Below are positions 16,828-25,942 of a DNA stretch of 64,000 bases, piece by piece. How positions within the stretch are numbered: the first letter of the stretch is position 1; every line of letters starts with the position of its first letter. The notes under the pieces are model-generated. The model had not been told where the DNA came from and searched no databases. It saw nothing but the letters and a program-made list of their open reading frames with translations. The position numbers and the translations under genes were made by a program. The stretch is from assembly GCF_017114825.1 (NCBI RefSeq), contig NZ_JADEVO010000019.1, positions 1 to 64,000 on the forward strand. The letters run 5' to 3'. This DNA is from Pseudomonas gregormendelii (GTDB lineage Bacteria > Pseudomonadota > Gammaproteobacteria > Pseudomonadales > Pseudomonadaceae).

Positions 16828-18546
16828 TTAGTTGCTCTTTGCATCCTTGCTGTCGACAGACACACTTTGCAGCGCTTTGCGTGCCTGCTGCTTGCGCAAT
16901 AATTGCCAGTGCGACAGGACGGTTTTGGGCGCCCAGATCTGCGGTTCGGATGCTTCAAAGTTGTCAGCCAGCTCGCGCTCGGCCACAGTCGCTCTGGCCA
17001 GCTTGAAGGCTTGTTCCAAGTCATCGGTCTGGTTCAGCGCCTGCGCGAACAGGGCATCGCCGAAATAGGTGAAGTTGGCTTCCTCGGAGCAGCCGAACGA
17101 CACGCGATCAGCCCGTGAGGCGGTCATGATCAGGGTGCGTTCATCCTTGAGGGTCGGGATGAAACCACCGGAGTAGCACGCGGAAATCACGATGATCTTG
17201 TCGCGATTTTTCAGCGGGGCCAGCACTGCGGCAAGCTCGTCTGCCGGCAGGTCTGACAACTCCATGCGCGGTTGGTCCAGGACCAGTTCATGCTCGCTGG
17301 TGCCGTGGCTGGTCAGGTAAATGAAAATAAGGTCTTCCGGCCCGCTGCGCTCGGCCAGGGTCGCCGCGGCGCGGCGCAGGTTTTCCCGGGTGGCCATCGG
17401 TCGATCCACCAGATGGTCGCGATGATTGACCAGGCGGATCTGGCCAAACGCACCGAAACGGCTGCTGAGCATGTTGCTGACGTAATCGGACTCGCGCAGG
17501 AACACGCTCTGCTTGCCATCACCCCCGAGGGTCAGGGTGTAGAGCTCGACGGCTGGCGTCGAGGCGGGCACGCTTGCCAGCGCGTCGTCCAGTAACCGCC
17601 CCTGGGCCAGCAGGCCAAGCTCAAGGCTGTCAGGCAGCAGCTTGCCTTCGGCATCGCGAACCCGCTGGCCAGCGATCCAGGTACCGCTTTGCACGGTGCC
17701 GTCAGTCAACACCAGCGTGCCGCGACCCGAGTAGCTGTCATTGTCGAACTGGCCAACATAGAAACTGCCGTCCGCAAGGTTCAATCGCCCCGGGCCGCTG
17801 AAGCGCCAATCGCTGAACTGACCCACGTAATGGCTGCCATCGGCGCCAATCAGTTCGCCTTTGCCATTGAGCGACCCTTCCTTGAACTGGCCGAGCCAGA
17901 CATCGCCATCGGCATTCTCGTAGCGACCCTTGCCGTGCAGCTGGTTGTTTTTGAAGCTGCCGACATAGATATCGCCATCGGCACTGTTGAAGGTCCCGTT
18001 ACCCTCCAGCTGACCGTCGACAAAATTGCCGGTGAACTGGTTGCCACTGGCGTCGCCGCGCTGGCCTTCACCGTTGGGTTTGCCATGGGCGAACTGGCCC
18101 TGATACGAACTGCCGTCCTCGAGCTCGAGGCGACCCAGTCCTGAATATTGATCGGCCTTGAACTCGCCGCGATAGGTCATGCCGTTTTCTTTGAGGGTGC
18201 CTTCGCCGTCCCTTCGACCGGCCTTGAAACCGCCGGTATAGCTGCTGCCATTGGTGGTCAGCGTACCCTGGCCGTCGAACAGGCCCTGGTTGAATTGTCC
18301 GCGATACACTTCGCCATTGCTGCCGTGCCACTCGCCCTGGCCATGCCATTGGCCTTTGTCGAACTCGCCGGCATACCAGCTGCCGTTCGGATAATCGACG
18401 CGGCCCTGGCCTTGCAGCAATCCGTCTACCAGTTCGCCGCGATAGCGTCCGCCGTCCGGCAGGCGCGCGTCAGGGGGCAGCAGCGATTCGCCGTCTCCGC
18501 AAGCGGTCAGCAACAGGGTCAACGCGAGGAGGGCAATCGAGCGCAT
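16828..18546 (-). CDS. Lipoprotein with MORN repeats and a C13 peptidase domain
   Basis: 572 residues from ATG at 18546. The signal MRSIALLALTLLLTACGDGE has a lipobox with Cys16. Residues about 30-295 hold some twelve 22-23-residue MORN repeats of the form DGxxYxGxFxxGxxxGxGxL. The C-terminal part (about 330-550) looks like a C13 (legumain/caspase-fold) peptidase: IYLTSHGTSEHE with His414 and VISACYSGGF with Cys457 are the expected catalytic pair. It is therefore a membrane-anchored periplasmic protein with a repeat platform and a possible cysteine protease. Substrate and role are unknown. It is not linked to any caspase-type defence gene here. Confidence 0.88.
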   Translation of the reverse strand: MRSIALLALTLLLTACGDGESLLPPDARLPDGGRYRGELVDGLLQGQGRVDYPNGSWYAGEFDKGQWHGQGEWHGSNGEVYRGQFNQGLFDGQGTLTTNGSSYTGGFKAGRRDGEGTLKENGMTYRGEFKADQYSGLGRLELEDGSSYQGQFAHGKPNGEGQRGDASGNQFTGNFVDGQLEGNGTFNSADGDIYVGSFKNNQLHGKGRYENADGDVWLGQFKEGSLNGKGELIGADGSHYVGQFSDWRFSGPGRLNLADGSFYVGQFDNDSYSGRGTLVLTDGTVQSGTWIAGQRVRDAEGKLLPDSLELGLLAQGRLLDDALASVPASTPAVELYTLTLGGDGKQSVFLRESDYVSNMLSSRFGAFGQIRLVNHRDHLVDRPMATRENLRRAAATLAERSGPEDLIFIYLTSHGTSEHELVLDQPRMELSDLPADELAAVLAPLKNRDKIIVISACYSGGFIPTLKDERTLIMTASRADRVSFGCSEEANFTYFGDALFAQALNQTDDLEQAFKLARATVAERELADNFEASEPQIWAPKTVLSHWQLLRKQQARKALQSVSVDSKDAKSN

Positions 18547-18659
18547 AGCGGGATCCGGGCAATTAGGCGACCGAGTATGCCGCAGCTCCATGACCTTATA
18601 TAGCCAGGAAAGCAGGAGAAGGCGCGAAACAGCATGAGCTGCTTCGCATCCAGGATCAT

Positions 18660-19115
18660 TTACACGAAGCAGAGCGACAGGGGTTCGGCAATGTAGGCCG
18701 GTTTCTCTGAGCCTTCGATTTCCAGCGTGGCGGTGGCCTTGAGGAGCCATTGGCCGGGCTTTTTCTCGGTGACTTCGGCCAGGTCGACCTTGAGGCGGAC
18801 CCTGGAATTGACTTTGACCGGCTGAATGAACCGCACGCTGTCGAGGCCATAATTGACCACCATCTTCAGGCCTTCAGGCAGTATGAGGATGTCTTCCATC
18901 AGCTTGGGGATCAGCGACAGCGACAGGAAGCCGTGGGCAATGGTGCTACCGAATGGCGTTTGCGCGGCTTTGACCGGGTCGACGTGGATGAACTGGTAAT
19001 CCCCGGTGGCTTCGGCGAACAGGTTGATGCGCTCCTGGTCGATGGTGAGCCATTCGGAACTTCCAAGTTCCTTGCCGACATAATCTTTGAGCTCTGCAAC
19101 TGGAACATAGGGCAT
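18660..19115 (-). CDS. MaoC-like (R)-hydratase family protein
   Basis: 151 residues with a hot-dog fold. ATGDYQFIHVDP followed by the TPFGSTIAHGFLSLSL segment contains the Asp and His of the hydratase-2 motif, as in R-specific enoyl-CoA hydratases and NodN/MaoC proteins. It probably hydrates an enoyl-CoA, perhaps for fatty-acid or PHA metabolism. ATG at 19115 is chosen for the AAGGAG just upstream. It stands alone. Confidence 0.88.
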   Translation of the reverse strand: MPYVPVAELKDYVGKELGSSEWLTIDQERINLFAEATGDYQFIHVDPVKAAQTPFGSTIAHGFLSLSLIPKLMEDILILPEGLKMVVNYGLDSVRFIQPVKVNSRVRLKVDLAEVTEKKPGQWLLKATATLEIEGSEKPAYIAEPLSLCFV

Positions 19116-19311
19116 TGAGACTCTCCTTGGGTTCATCGGTTTTATAGTTTTGAGGTGGGGGGCTCAGACCTCCCGAGTTACCACTTTAGATCACCATGGC
19201 CGTGTAACGCGGTCAACTGTCCATGCTTTTGGCGAATGCCGGTCCATAGCGTGGGCATGCTTATAATGCTCGGCCCGCCATTGCGGGTGACGGGATTGGC
19301 GGGAGGCCAGG

Positions 19312-19674
19312 ATGCTGCTACGAGGTTTGACATGGCTGGTGCTGTTCCAATTGCTGGGAACAGCGATCAATCACCTGTTTTTGCCGGTGTTGCCAGGGCC
19401 CATCGTCGGGCTGCTGCTGTTGCTGGCGTATCTGATCAGTCGCGGGCAGGTGGGCGAGCCACTGAGCCTGGCAGCCGGCAGCCTGCTGCGCTACCTGCCG
19501 CTGTTGCTGGTGCCGCCAGCCGTGGGCGTGATGGTGTACGCCAAGGATATTGCCGCAGACTTCTGGGCCATTGTTGGCGCGCTGGTGCTGTCGCTGCTGC
19601 TGTCGATGGCGTTCGCCGGGGTGCTGATGCAGCGTTTGGTCAAGCGTCACGCGCCGCCTGAGGACAGCCAATGA
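19312..19674 (+). CDS. CidA/LrgA-family holin-like protein
   Basis: 120 residues, four predicted membrane segments, with the family motif PVLPGPIVGLLLLLAYL and a hydrophilic tail. Members were described as holin-like modulators of murein hydrolase activity, and some take part in small-acid export. It overlaps the next gene by four bases (ATGA), the usual LrgA-LrgB pairing. Confidence 0.9.
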   Translation: MLLRGLTWLVLFQLLGTAINHLFLPVLPGPIVGLLLLLAYLISRGQVGEPLSLAAGSLLRYLPLLLVPPAVGVMVYAKDIAADFWAIVGALVLSLLLSMAFAGVLMQRLVKRHAPPEDSQ

Positions 19675-20387
19675 TCTTTGACTGGCAGGGCGCCTGGACG
19701 TCCGTGATCCACCATCCATTGTTCGGCATCGGCATTACGCTGGGCGCCTACCAGCTGGTGCTGGCGGCATTCGAGAAAACCCGCTGGGTCTTTTTACAAC
19801 CGGTGCTGGTCTCCATGCTGTTGGTGATCGCAGTGCTGGCAGGTTGCGGCATCACTTATGCCGAGTATCGCAAGAGCACCGAGATCCTCAGCATCCTCCT
19901 GGGGCCGGCGACTGTGGCGCTGGCCGTGCCGCTCTACCTGAACCTGCGACGCATTCGGCAGTTGTTCTGGCCGATATTTACTACGCTGGTGATAGGCGGC
20001 GTGGTCGCCACCGGTCTTGGAGTGTTGCTGGGCTGGTCGTTTGGCGCAGAGCACATGATCCTGATGACTATGGCGCCCAAGTCCGTGACCTCGCCGATCG
20101 CGATGCTGGTCGCGGAGCAGATTGGTGGGGTGGCCGCGCTGGCGGCGGTGTTCGTGCTCATAACCGGCGTGATCGGGGCGATTTTCGGGCCTGGCCTGTT
20201 GAATCGGCTCGGCGTGCACAGCCCTGAGGCGCGGGGCATGGCGTTGGGCATGACGGCCCATGCGGTGGGCACTTCGGTAGCCCTGCAGGAAAGTGAAGAG
20301 TGCGGCGCCTTTGCGGCGCTGGCAATGAGTCTGATGGGCGTGGCCACGGCGGTGTTCCTGCCGTTGGCGGTGTCGATGGTGGTGTAA
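19671..20387 (+). CDS. LrgB/CidB-family membrane protein
   Basis: 238 residues, about seven membrane segments. MAPKSVTSPIAMLVAEQIGG and RGMALGMTAHAVGTS are the diagnostic LrgB stretches. It partners the upstream LrgA-like protein; roles proposed for the family are control of autolysis and transport of small carboxylates such as pyruvate or glycolate. The pair runs straight into the Lon-domain gene, 11 bases later. Confidence 0.92.
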   Translation: MIFDWQGAWTSVIHHPLFGIGITLGAYQLVLAAFEKTRWVFLQPVLVSMLLVIAVLAGCGITYAEYRKSTEILSILLGPATVALAVPLYLNLRRIRQLFWPIFTTLVIGGVVATGLGVLLGWSFGAEHMILMTMAPKSVTSPIAMLVAEQIGGVAALAAVFVLITGVIGAIFGPGLLNRLGVHSPEARGMALGMTAHAVGTSVALQESEECGAFAALAMSLMGVATAVFLPLAVSMVV

Positions 20388-20398
20388 GGAAAATGTCT

Positions 20399-20989
20399 AT
20401 GAGCTTGCCGCTTTTTCCACTGAACACAGTGCTGTTTCCTGGTTGCATCCTCGACTTGCAGATTTTTGAGGCGCGCTATCTGGACATGATCGGTCGTTGC
20501 ATGAAGCAGGGCGGCGGGTTCGGCGTGGTGTGCATCCTTGATGGTGAAGAGGTCGGCCTTGCTCCGCAGGGTTATGCGCTGGTGGGTTGTGAAGCGCTGA
20601 TCACCGACTTCAAGCAGCAGGCCAATGGTTTGCTGGGCATCCGCGTCCAGGGCGGCAGGCGCTTCAATGTGCTGAGCACCGAGGTCCAGCGCGATCAGTT
20701 GACGGTTGCCGAGGTCGAGTGGCTGGAAGACGAGCCGGAGCAACCGCTGCAGGACGAAGACGCGGACCTGGTGGCCTTGCTCAAGGCATTGGCCGAGCAC
20801 CCGATGGTCGAGGCCTTGAACATGGGGACCGAAGCGACCGGGCAGCAGTCGTTGGCCAATCAGCTGGCGTATCTGTTGCCGTTCGCCGAAGTGGACAAGA
20901 TCGATTTGCTGCAACTCGATGATCCGCAGCAGCGCCTGGATGCCATCCAGGCACTGCTCGATGAACTGCAAGGTGAGTTGTTCACCTGA
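20399..20989 (+). CDS. Stand-alone Lon N-terminal-domain protein
   Basis: 196 residues corresponding to the substrate-recognition (LonN/PUA-like) domain of Lon protease, with LPLFPLNTVLFPGCILDLQIFEARYLDM-type start (short part: FPLNTVLFPG). There is no AAA+ or protease domain, so it does not degrade proteins itself. ATG at 20399 is preferred over one six bases upstream because of its spacing from AAGGA. It may be cotranscribed with the LrgA/LrgB pair and is convergent with the DedA-PAP2 gene. Confidence 0.88.
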   Translation: MSLPLFPLNTVLFPGCILDLQIFEARYLDMIGRCMKQGGGFGVVCILDGEEVGLAPQGYALVGCEALITDFKQQANGLLGIRVQGGRRFNVLSTEVQRDQLTVAEVEWLEDEPEQPLQDEDADLVALLKALAEHPMVEALNMGTEATGQQSLANQLAYLLPFAEVDKIDLLQLDDPQQRLDAIQALLDELQGELFT

Positions 20990-21012
20990 TCACCACGCCA
21001 ATGCGCTGCGCC

Positions 21013-22329
21013 TCAGTAGGCGTAGCGCAGCATGGCATGCGGCAAGTGGCGCAGGGCAAAGAAGCCGAACAGCGCCACCATTGCCGGCAATACCAGCCAC
21101 CAGACCCTGGGTGGCATGGCCTTCAATTCTTCACCGCGCTGTATTGTCCACAGGCTTGCCGCACAGACACAGGCCGCCAGCATGGCCCCTGCCGTAATGT
21201 CGGTCGGCCAGTGCGCACCCAGGTAGACCCGCGACAACGCAATCGCCAGCGCCGGCAGGCATCCCACCAGCAGCCAGGTCAGGCGCATGCGTGGGGGTTG
21301 CCCGCGACCGGCCAGCACCGCCAGGGTCAGGAACAGCGCAAACGCTCCGGAGGCATGGCCGCTGGGCATGCTGTAGCTGGTCAGTGGGTCGCTGAGAATT
21401 TCCGGACGTACCCGGGCGAAGAACTGTTTGGTCCCGGTATTGGCCAGTGCCGTGATCAACAAGGTTGCGCAGGCGAATACTGCCTGGCGCCACTGACGCA
21501 TCACCAGCAGCAAGGTCACAAGCAGTGCACTGAACAGCAGCATGTTGCGGAATTCGCCAATAATCGTCAGCGTCACGGCGACTTCATCGAGTGTCGGGCT
21601 GCGATGTTCCTGCACCAGCGTCATCACCCCCTGGTCGAGTGCGGTCAGGTGCGGATAGCCGATGAACAACCCGGCCAGAATCAGCAGGCTCATGCTGGCA
21701 ATCAACACCGTCGCCTTGCGATGGCGACGCATGCTGCTGGTGATGCTCAAGCCGACCATCACCGCAATGCTGCCCGCCACGATGCCGGCTTCCGGCCAGA
21801 AACCTTCCGGCAAAGGCAGGCGAATCGCCGCGCCGGTGGCCCAGCCAGGCAGGAGGTAGGCGACGCTCCAGCCAGCAGCAGCCAACAGGCTTACGGCGGC
21901 AAAGCGCGGGAAGGGCATGTCGAGCATTCCCGCGACCATGGGCAGCATGGGACGCAGCGGGCCGATGAAGCGGCCAACCAGCAAACTGGCAATGCCATAA
22001 CGCTGGAAGTACGACTCTGCGCCGGCAATCCATTCCGGATGATGGCGCAAGCCTGGCAGGCGACGGATGTTCTGGTGAAAATGTCGCCCGATGAAGTACG
22101 ACACGATATCGCCCGATATGCCGGCGATAAATCCCAGGAATAACGTCTCGCTCAAGGATAGCGCGCCACTGCCGGCCAGCACTGCGACGGCAAACAGCAA
22201 TACGGTACCGGGGACAATCAGTCCTGCAATCGCCAGGCACTCGACGAAGGCCACGATGAATACAGCCGCGGCCAACCACTGCGGGTTCGCCGCAAGCCAT
22301 CCGGTCACGCTATCGAGCCATGGGCCCAT
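21013..22329 (-). CDS. DedA-PAP2 fusion membrane protein
   Basis: 438 residues. The N-terminal half (about 1-200) is a DedA/VTT domain (GLIVPGTVLLFA, GDIVSYFIGRHFHQ, RFIGPLRPMLPMVAGM). The C-terminal half (about 235-438) is a PAP2 lipid phosphatase with KQFFARVRP, YSMPSGHASGAF and SRVYLGAHWPTD, the three catalytic motifs. Joining a proposed lipid-carrier transporter with a phosphatase suggests recycling or dephosphorylation of undecaprenyl-pyrophosphate or phosphatidic acid on the periplasmic face. Related LssY/YdjX-type fusions are known in Pseudomonas. Confidence 0.9.
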   Translation of the reverse strand: MGPWLDSVTGWLAANPQWLAAAVFIVAFVECLAIAGLIVPGTVLLFAVAVLAGSGALSLSETLFLGFIAGISGDIVSYFIGRHFHQNIRRLPGLRHHPEWIAGAESYFQRYGIASLLVGRFIGPLRPMLPMVAGMLDMPFPRFAAVSLLAAAGWSVAYLLPGWATGAAIRLPLPEGFWPEAGIVAGSIAVMVGLSITSSMRRHRKATVLIASMSLLILAGLFIGYPHLTALDQGVMTLVQEHRSPTLDEVAVTLTIIGEFRNMLLFSALLVTLLLVMRQWRQAVFACATLLITALANTGTKQFFARVRPEILSDPLTSYSMPSGHASGAFALFLTLAVLAGRGQPPRMRLTWLLVGCLPALAIALSRVYLGAHWPTDITAGAMLAACVCAASLWTIQRGEELKAMPPRVWWLVLPAMVALFGFFALRHLPHAMLRYAY

Positions 22330-22399
22330 AAAAACTACTCCATCGAATTTTTATAAGCGTCCGCAGTGGACGAACGCAGGCTTCAACACACCACCGAAC

Positions 22400-22501
22400 C
22401 CTGTAGGAACGAGCTTGCTCGCGATGGTCGCTAACGATAGCGAGTGCTTTAGATCAGCGCGGCGCTCTGGAAAACATCGCGAGCAAGCTCGCGCCTACAG
22501 G
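22400..22501. repeat. REP element pair
   Basis: CTGTAGGAACGAGCTTGCTC plus GCGAT and ATCGCGAGCAAGCTCGCGCC flank about 55 bases between the convergently placed ends of the DedA-PAP2 upstream region and mpg. Standard Pseudomonas REP cores with a CTGTAGG/CCTACAG outer edge. Confidence 0.8.
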
Positions 22502-22513
22502 GGGCTAGATTAA

Positions 22514-23212
22514 TCAATTCAGCAAAATATAATCCCGCCCTTCGACCTGCCCGCGTCGCAGCGGGTTCCGCGTGCAATAGGGCGCATAAGCAGCATCGAC
22601 GAAGCGGTACATCAGGTGTTCATCCCGTCCTTGGGGAATTCCCAGTCGAGTGGTCTGGATCACATGAGCCGGTGCCGCTCCCACGTCTTCCACCAGCAGC
22701 ACCTCATGGTCAAAGCGCTTGGCGTCCCACATAGGCACTTTCAGGCCCAGCGCCTTGCACAGCAAGGTCTGCCCGGCGCAGAGCTTCTGCGACGGGCGAG
22801 GGCGTCCCTGGCCATCGGGGTTGTTCAACAGCATTTGCGCGAGGCTGGCCGGGCCGCTCAGTTCGTCGACCCAGGGGTAGGCCGACTTGATCAACACGGC
22901 ATTGCCCGGCCCGAGGGCGCTGAAGTTCAGGGAGTCACCGCCGCGGGCGTAATACATATAGATGTGGCCGCCATCCAGAAACAAAGCCTTACGCTTTTCT
23001 GTATAGCCTAGGGAGGCGTGGCTGCCTTTTTCTTCGAAGTAATAGGCTTCGGTCTCGATGATTCTGGCGCTGAGCCACAATCCACCGACCCGGTGCCGGA
23101 TAACTTTGCCCAGCAGATCCCGCGCCAGCGTCTGTGCGTCGCGGTCGAAAAAAGCGTCCGCAAGCCCGTGGGGCTTGAGGGCGGCGACGGATGGGGCATT
23201 AAGGTTAGTCAT
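22514..23212 (-). CDS. mpg: 3-methyladenine DNA glycosylase (AAG/MPG family)
   Basis: 232 residues of the alkyladenine glycosylase family that flips and excises 3-methyladenine and hypoxanthine in base excision repair. ARDLLGKVIRH, IIETEAYYFEEKGSHAS, KALFLDGGHIYMYYARGG and the NPDGQGRPRP segment fit MPG; the catalytic glutamate is within IETEAYY. It is divergent from proA and not part of an operon. Confidence 0.92.
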   Translation of the reverse strand: MTNLNAPSVAALKPHGLADAFFDRDAQTLARDLLGKVIRHRVGGLWLSARIIETEAYYFEEKGSHASLGYTEKRKALFLDGGHIYMYYARGGDSLNFSALGPGNAVLIKSAYPWVDELSGPASLAQMLLNNPDGQGRPRPSQKLCAGQTLLCKALGLKVPMWDAKRFDHEVLLVEDVGAAPAHVIQTTRLGIPQGRDEHLMYRFVDAAYAPYCTRNPLRRGQVEGRDYILLN

Positions 23213-23324
23213 GATGAACAGCGTTTATCAGGGCTGATTGAGCGGTGATGATAACAATGTGCACCTTAATTACGGCTGAACGTCGGCAAATTGAAGTCCA
23301 TTTCGACCATCCGCCCGTCACCGC

Positions 23325-23353
23325 TGTTAGTCACGGGTCGCGGCAGCTATAAT
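23325..23353 (+). promoter_or_regulatory. proA promoter (-10 TATAAT)
   Basis: A consensus TATAAT lies at 23348-23353, 48 bases upstream of the proA start. The -35 region is weak (TGTTAG about 18 bases upstream). It would drive the long proA-nadD-rsfS-rlmH unit. Confidence 0.55.
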
Positions 23354-23400
23354 CTGCCGCTTTACTCTTTAACAAGACCAAGCAAAGACCACTCCAGACC

Positions 23401-24672
23401 ATGACTGAGTCCGTTCTTGACTACATGACCCGCCTGGGTCGCGCTGCCCGCGAAGCTTCTCGCGTCATTGGCCGTGCCAGCACCGCGCAGAAAAACCGCG
23501 CCCTGCAGGCTGCTGCCACTGCGCTGGACGCGGCGCGCGTCGAGCTTGCCGCTGCCAATGAGCTGGATCTGGCGGCCGGTCGTGCCAATGGTCTGGAGCC
23601 TGCGCTGCTGGAGCGCCTGGCCCTGACGCCGGAGCGTATCGACGGGATGATCGTCGGTCTGCGCCAGGTCGCGGCCTTGCCCGACCCTGTAGGCGCCATT
23701 CGCGACATGAGCTTTCGGCCTTCAGGTATTCAGGTCGGCAAGATGCGTGTGCCCCTGGGGGTGATCGGGATCATCTACGAGTCGCGTCCCAATGTGACCA
23801 TCGACGCCGCCAGCCTTTGCCTCAAGTCGGGTAATGCGACCATTTTGCGTGGCGGCTCCGAGGCGATTCACTCCAATCGCGCCATCGCTGCGTGCATCCA
23901 GCGCGGCCTGGCCGAGGCCGAGTTGCCTGCCGCCGTGGTGCAAGTGGTCGAAACCACTGACCGTGCAGCAGTCGGCGCGCTGATTGCCATGCCCGAGTAC
24001 GTCGATGTCATCGTGCCCCGTGGCGGCCGTGGCCTGATCGAACGGGTCAGCCGCGATGCGCGAGTGCCCGTGATCAAGCATCTTGACGGTATTTGCCACG
24101 TTTACGTCAGCGCTCACGCCGACCTGGCGAAAGCCCGGCGCATCGCCTTCAACGCCAAGACCTACCGGTATGGCATCTGCGGTGCGATGGAAACCCTGCT
24201 GGTGGATGAAGCCGTTGCCAGGGATTTCCTGCCGTCGATGGCCGCCCAGTTCCGCGAGAAAGGCGTTGAACTGCGCGGCTGCGCCCGGACCCGGGCGATC
24301 ATCGATGCGGCCGTGGCCACCGAAGACGACTGGAACACCGAATACCTGGCGCCGATCCTGTCGATCCGCGTAGTCGATGGGCTGGACCAGGCCATCGAAC
24401 ATATCAACCAGCACGGTTCCCATCACACCGACTCGATTGTCAGCGAAAGCCTCGCCGACACGCGACGTTTCGTCGCCGAAGTCGATTCGGCATCGGTGAT
24501 GATCAACACCCCGACCTGCTTCGCCGACGGGTTTGAATATGGATTAGGTGCCGAGATCGGCATTTCTACTGATAAGCTGCACGCCCGCGGACCTGTGGGT
24601 CTGGAAGGCCTGACCTGCGAGAAATACATCGTGGTCGGCGATGGCCAGTTGCGCGGCCAGGCGTCGGTTTGA
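23401..24672 (+). CDS. proA: Gamma-glutamyl phosphate reductase
   Basis: 423 residues, the expected length. ProA reduces gamma-glutamyl phosphate to glutamate semialdehyde with NADPH, the second step of proline synthesis. The ALDH-like fold is shown by [20 protein letters not shown] and the catalytic cysteine in [17 protein letters not shown]. It is the first gene of the following plus-strand series, and its end overlaps the nadD frame. Confidence 0.97.
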   Translation: MTESVLDYMTRLGRAAREASRVIGRASTAQKNRALQAAATALDAARVELAAANELDLAAGRANGLEPALLERLALTPERIDGMIVGLRQVAALPDPVGAIRDMSFRPSGIQVGKMRVPLGVIGIIYESRPNVTIDAASLCLKSGNATILRGGSEAIHSNRAIAACIQRGLAEAELPAAVVQVVETTDRAAVGALIAMPEYVDVIVPRGGRGLIERVSRDARVPVIKHLDGICHVYVSAHADLAKARRIAFNAKTYRYGICGAMETLLVDEAVARDFLPSMAAQFREKGVELRGCARTRAIIDAAVATEDDWNTEYLAPILSIRVVDGLDQAIEHINQHGSHHTDSIVSESLADTRRFVAEVDSASVMINTPTCFADGFEYGLGAEIGISTDKLHARGPVGLEGLTCEKYIVVGDGQLRGQASV

Positions 24673-25363
24673 CTTGGGCGACCTCGACCTGACAGCGCCG
24701 GCCACTCCCGACGAGCCTGCCCCGCGACGCATAGGCGTACTGGGCGGCACGTTCGATCCGGTGCACATCGGCCACTTGCGCGGTGGGCTGGAAGTCGCCG
24801 AATCCCTGGCACTGGACGAATTGCGCCTGACACCCAGCGCCCGACCGCCTCATCGCGGTACGCCGCAGGTGTCGGCGAAGGACCGGTTGGCAATGGTCGA
24901 ATGCGCGGTGGCCGGTGTGGCACCGTTGGTGGTGGACGCTCGCGAATTGCAGCGGGACAAACCGTCCTACACTATCGACACCCTGGAGCTGATGCGCGCC
25001 GAGCTGGCCGCTGAGGACCAGGTTTTTCTACTTTTGGGCTGGGACGCATTTTGCGGCCTGCCCACTTGGCATCGCTGGGAAGAGTTACTCCAGCATTGCC
25101 ACATCCTGGTGCTGCAACGCCCGGATGCCGACAGCGAACCGCCGGATGCCTTGCGCAACCTGCTGGCAGCGCGTTCGGTGAGCGACCCGCTGGCCCTGAA
25201 AGGGCCGAGCGGACAGATTGCATTCGTCTGGCAGACGCCGCTCGCGGTATCCGCCACCCAGATCCGTCAACTGCTGGCCAGCGGTAAGTCGGTACGTTTC
25301 CTGGTGCCCGACGCGGTCCTGGCCTACATCGATGCGCACGGACTCTACCGTGCGTCGAACTGA
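24641..25363 (+). CDS. nadD: Nicotinate-nucleotide adenylyltransferase
   Basis: NadD makes deamido-NAD from nicotinate mononucleotide and [20 protein letters not shown] carries the HxGH nucleotidyltransferase motif, and [20 protein letters not shown] the C-terminal signature. The 240-residue version starts at ATG 24641, inside the 3' end of proA; the family core starts only about residue 29, so a TTG at 24674 or another later start is possible. Translational coupling to proA is likely whichever is used. Confidence 0.93.
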   Translation: MASCAARRRFDLGDLDLTAPATPDEPAPRRIGVLGGTFDPVHIGHLRGGLEVAESLALDELRLTPSARPPHRGTPQVSAKDRLAMVECAVAGVAPLVVDARELQRDKPSYTIDTLELMRAELAAEDQVFLLLGWDAFCGLPTWHRWEELLQHCHILVLQRPDADSEPPDALRNLLAARSVSDPLALKGPSGQIAFVWQTPLAVSATQIRQLLASGKSVRFLVPDAVLAYIDAHGLYRASN

Positions 25364-25435
25364 AAAACGGCGAGCTTCAAGGCACGTGATCACGTGTAGC
25401 GAAGCGCCCGAACATACGAGCAAAACGAGTTTTAT

Positions 25436-25930
25436 ATGACTGACAAAGACGTAGCTAAAGTAAAGCGCAAAGGCACATTCAAGAGCGCCCCTCTGCCAGT
25501 AGAGGCGCCAACCGGGCCGGAGTTGCGCGGTGAAGAGCTGGTCAAGGTTGCCGTTGCAGCCCTGGAAGACGTGAAGGGCCAGGACATCCAGGTCATCGAC
25601 GTTCGTGAAAAGCAGAGCATCACCGATTTCATGATCATCGCCACCGGTACTTCGAACCGCCAGATCGGCGCGATGCTGGACAAGGTCCGCGAAGCCGTCA
25701 AAGCCCTGGGCGTCAAGCCATTGGGTGAAGAAGGCAAGGGCGACAGCGACTGGGTATTGCTGGACATGGACGACGTCATCGTACACATGATGACTGCCTC
25801 GGCACGTCAGTTCTATGACCTGGAACGCCTGTGGGCCGGTGCCGAGCAAAGTCGTTCGGCCAGCGCTGCACACCACAGCCCAGAGAACACCCATGAGCAC
25901 TTCACCAAGCTCAACAAAGACCAGCAATAA
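25436..25930 (+). CDS. rsfS: Ribosome silencing factor
   Basis: 164 residues. RsfS binds ribosomal protein uL14 and blocks joining of the subunits during starvation. The core (about 35-135) has IDVREKQSITDFMIIATGTSNRQ and the DVIVHMMTASARQFYDLERLW region. Both ends are extended compared with E. coli (105 residues), with a lysine-rich N-terminus and a polar C-terminal tail, as is usual in Pseudomonas. It precedes rlmH by 12 bases. Confidence 0.95.
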   Translation: MTDKDVAKVKRKGTFKSAPLPVEAPTGPELRGEELVKVAVAALEDVKGQDIQVIDVREKQSITDFMIIATGTSNRQIGAMLDKVREAVKALGVKPLGEEGKGDSDWVLLDMDDVIVHMMTASARQFYDLERLWAGAEQSRSASAAHHSPENTHEHFTKLNKDQQ

Positions 25931-25942
25931 TAAGGGACCGCT

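Noticed and set aside
16828-18546. Caspase-type defence (CBASS/gasdermin-like) system
   Set aside because: The C13-like domain sits on a lipoprotein with MORN repeats, with a signal peptide, and there is no nucleotidyltransferase, gasdermin or effector gene nearby. Export makes cytosolic defence unlikely.
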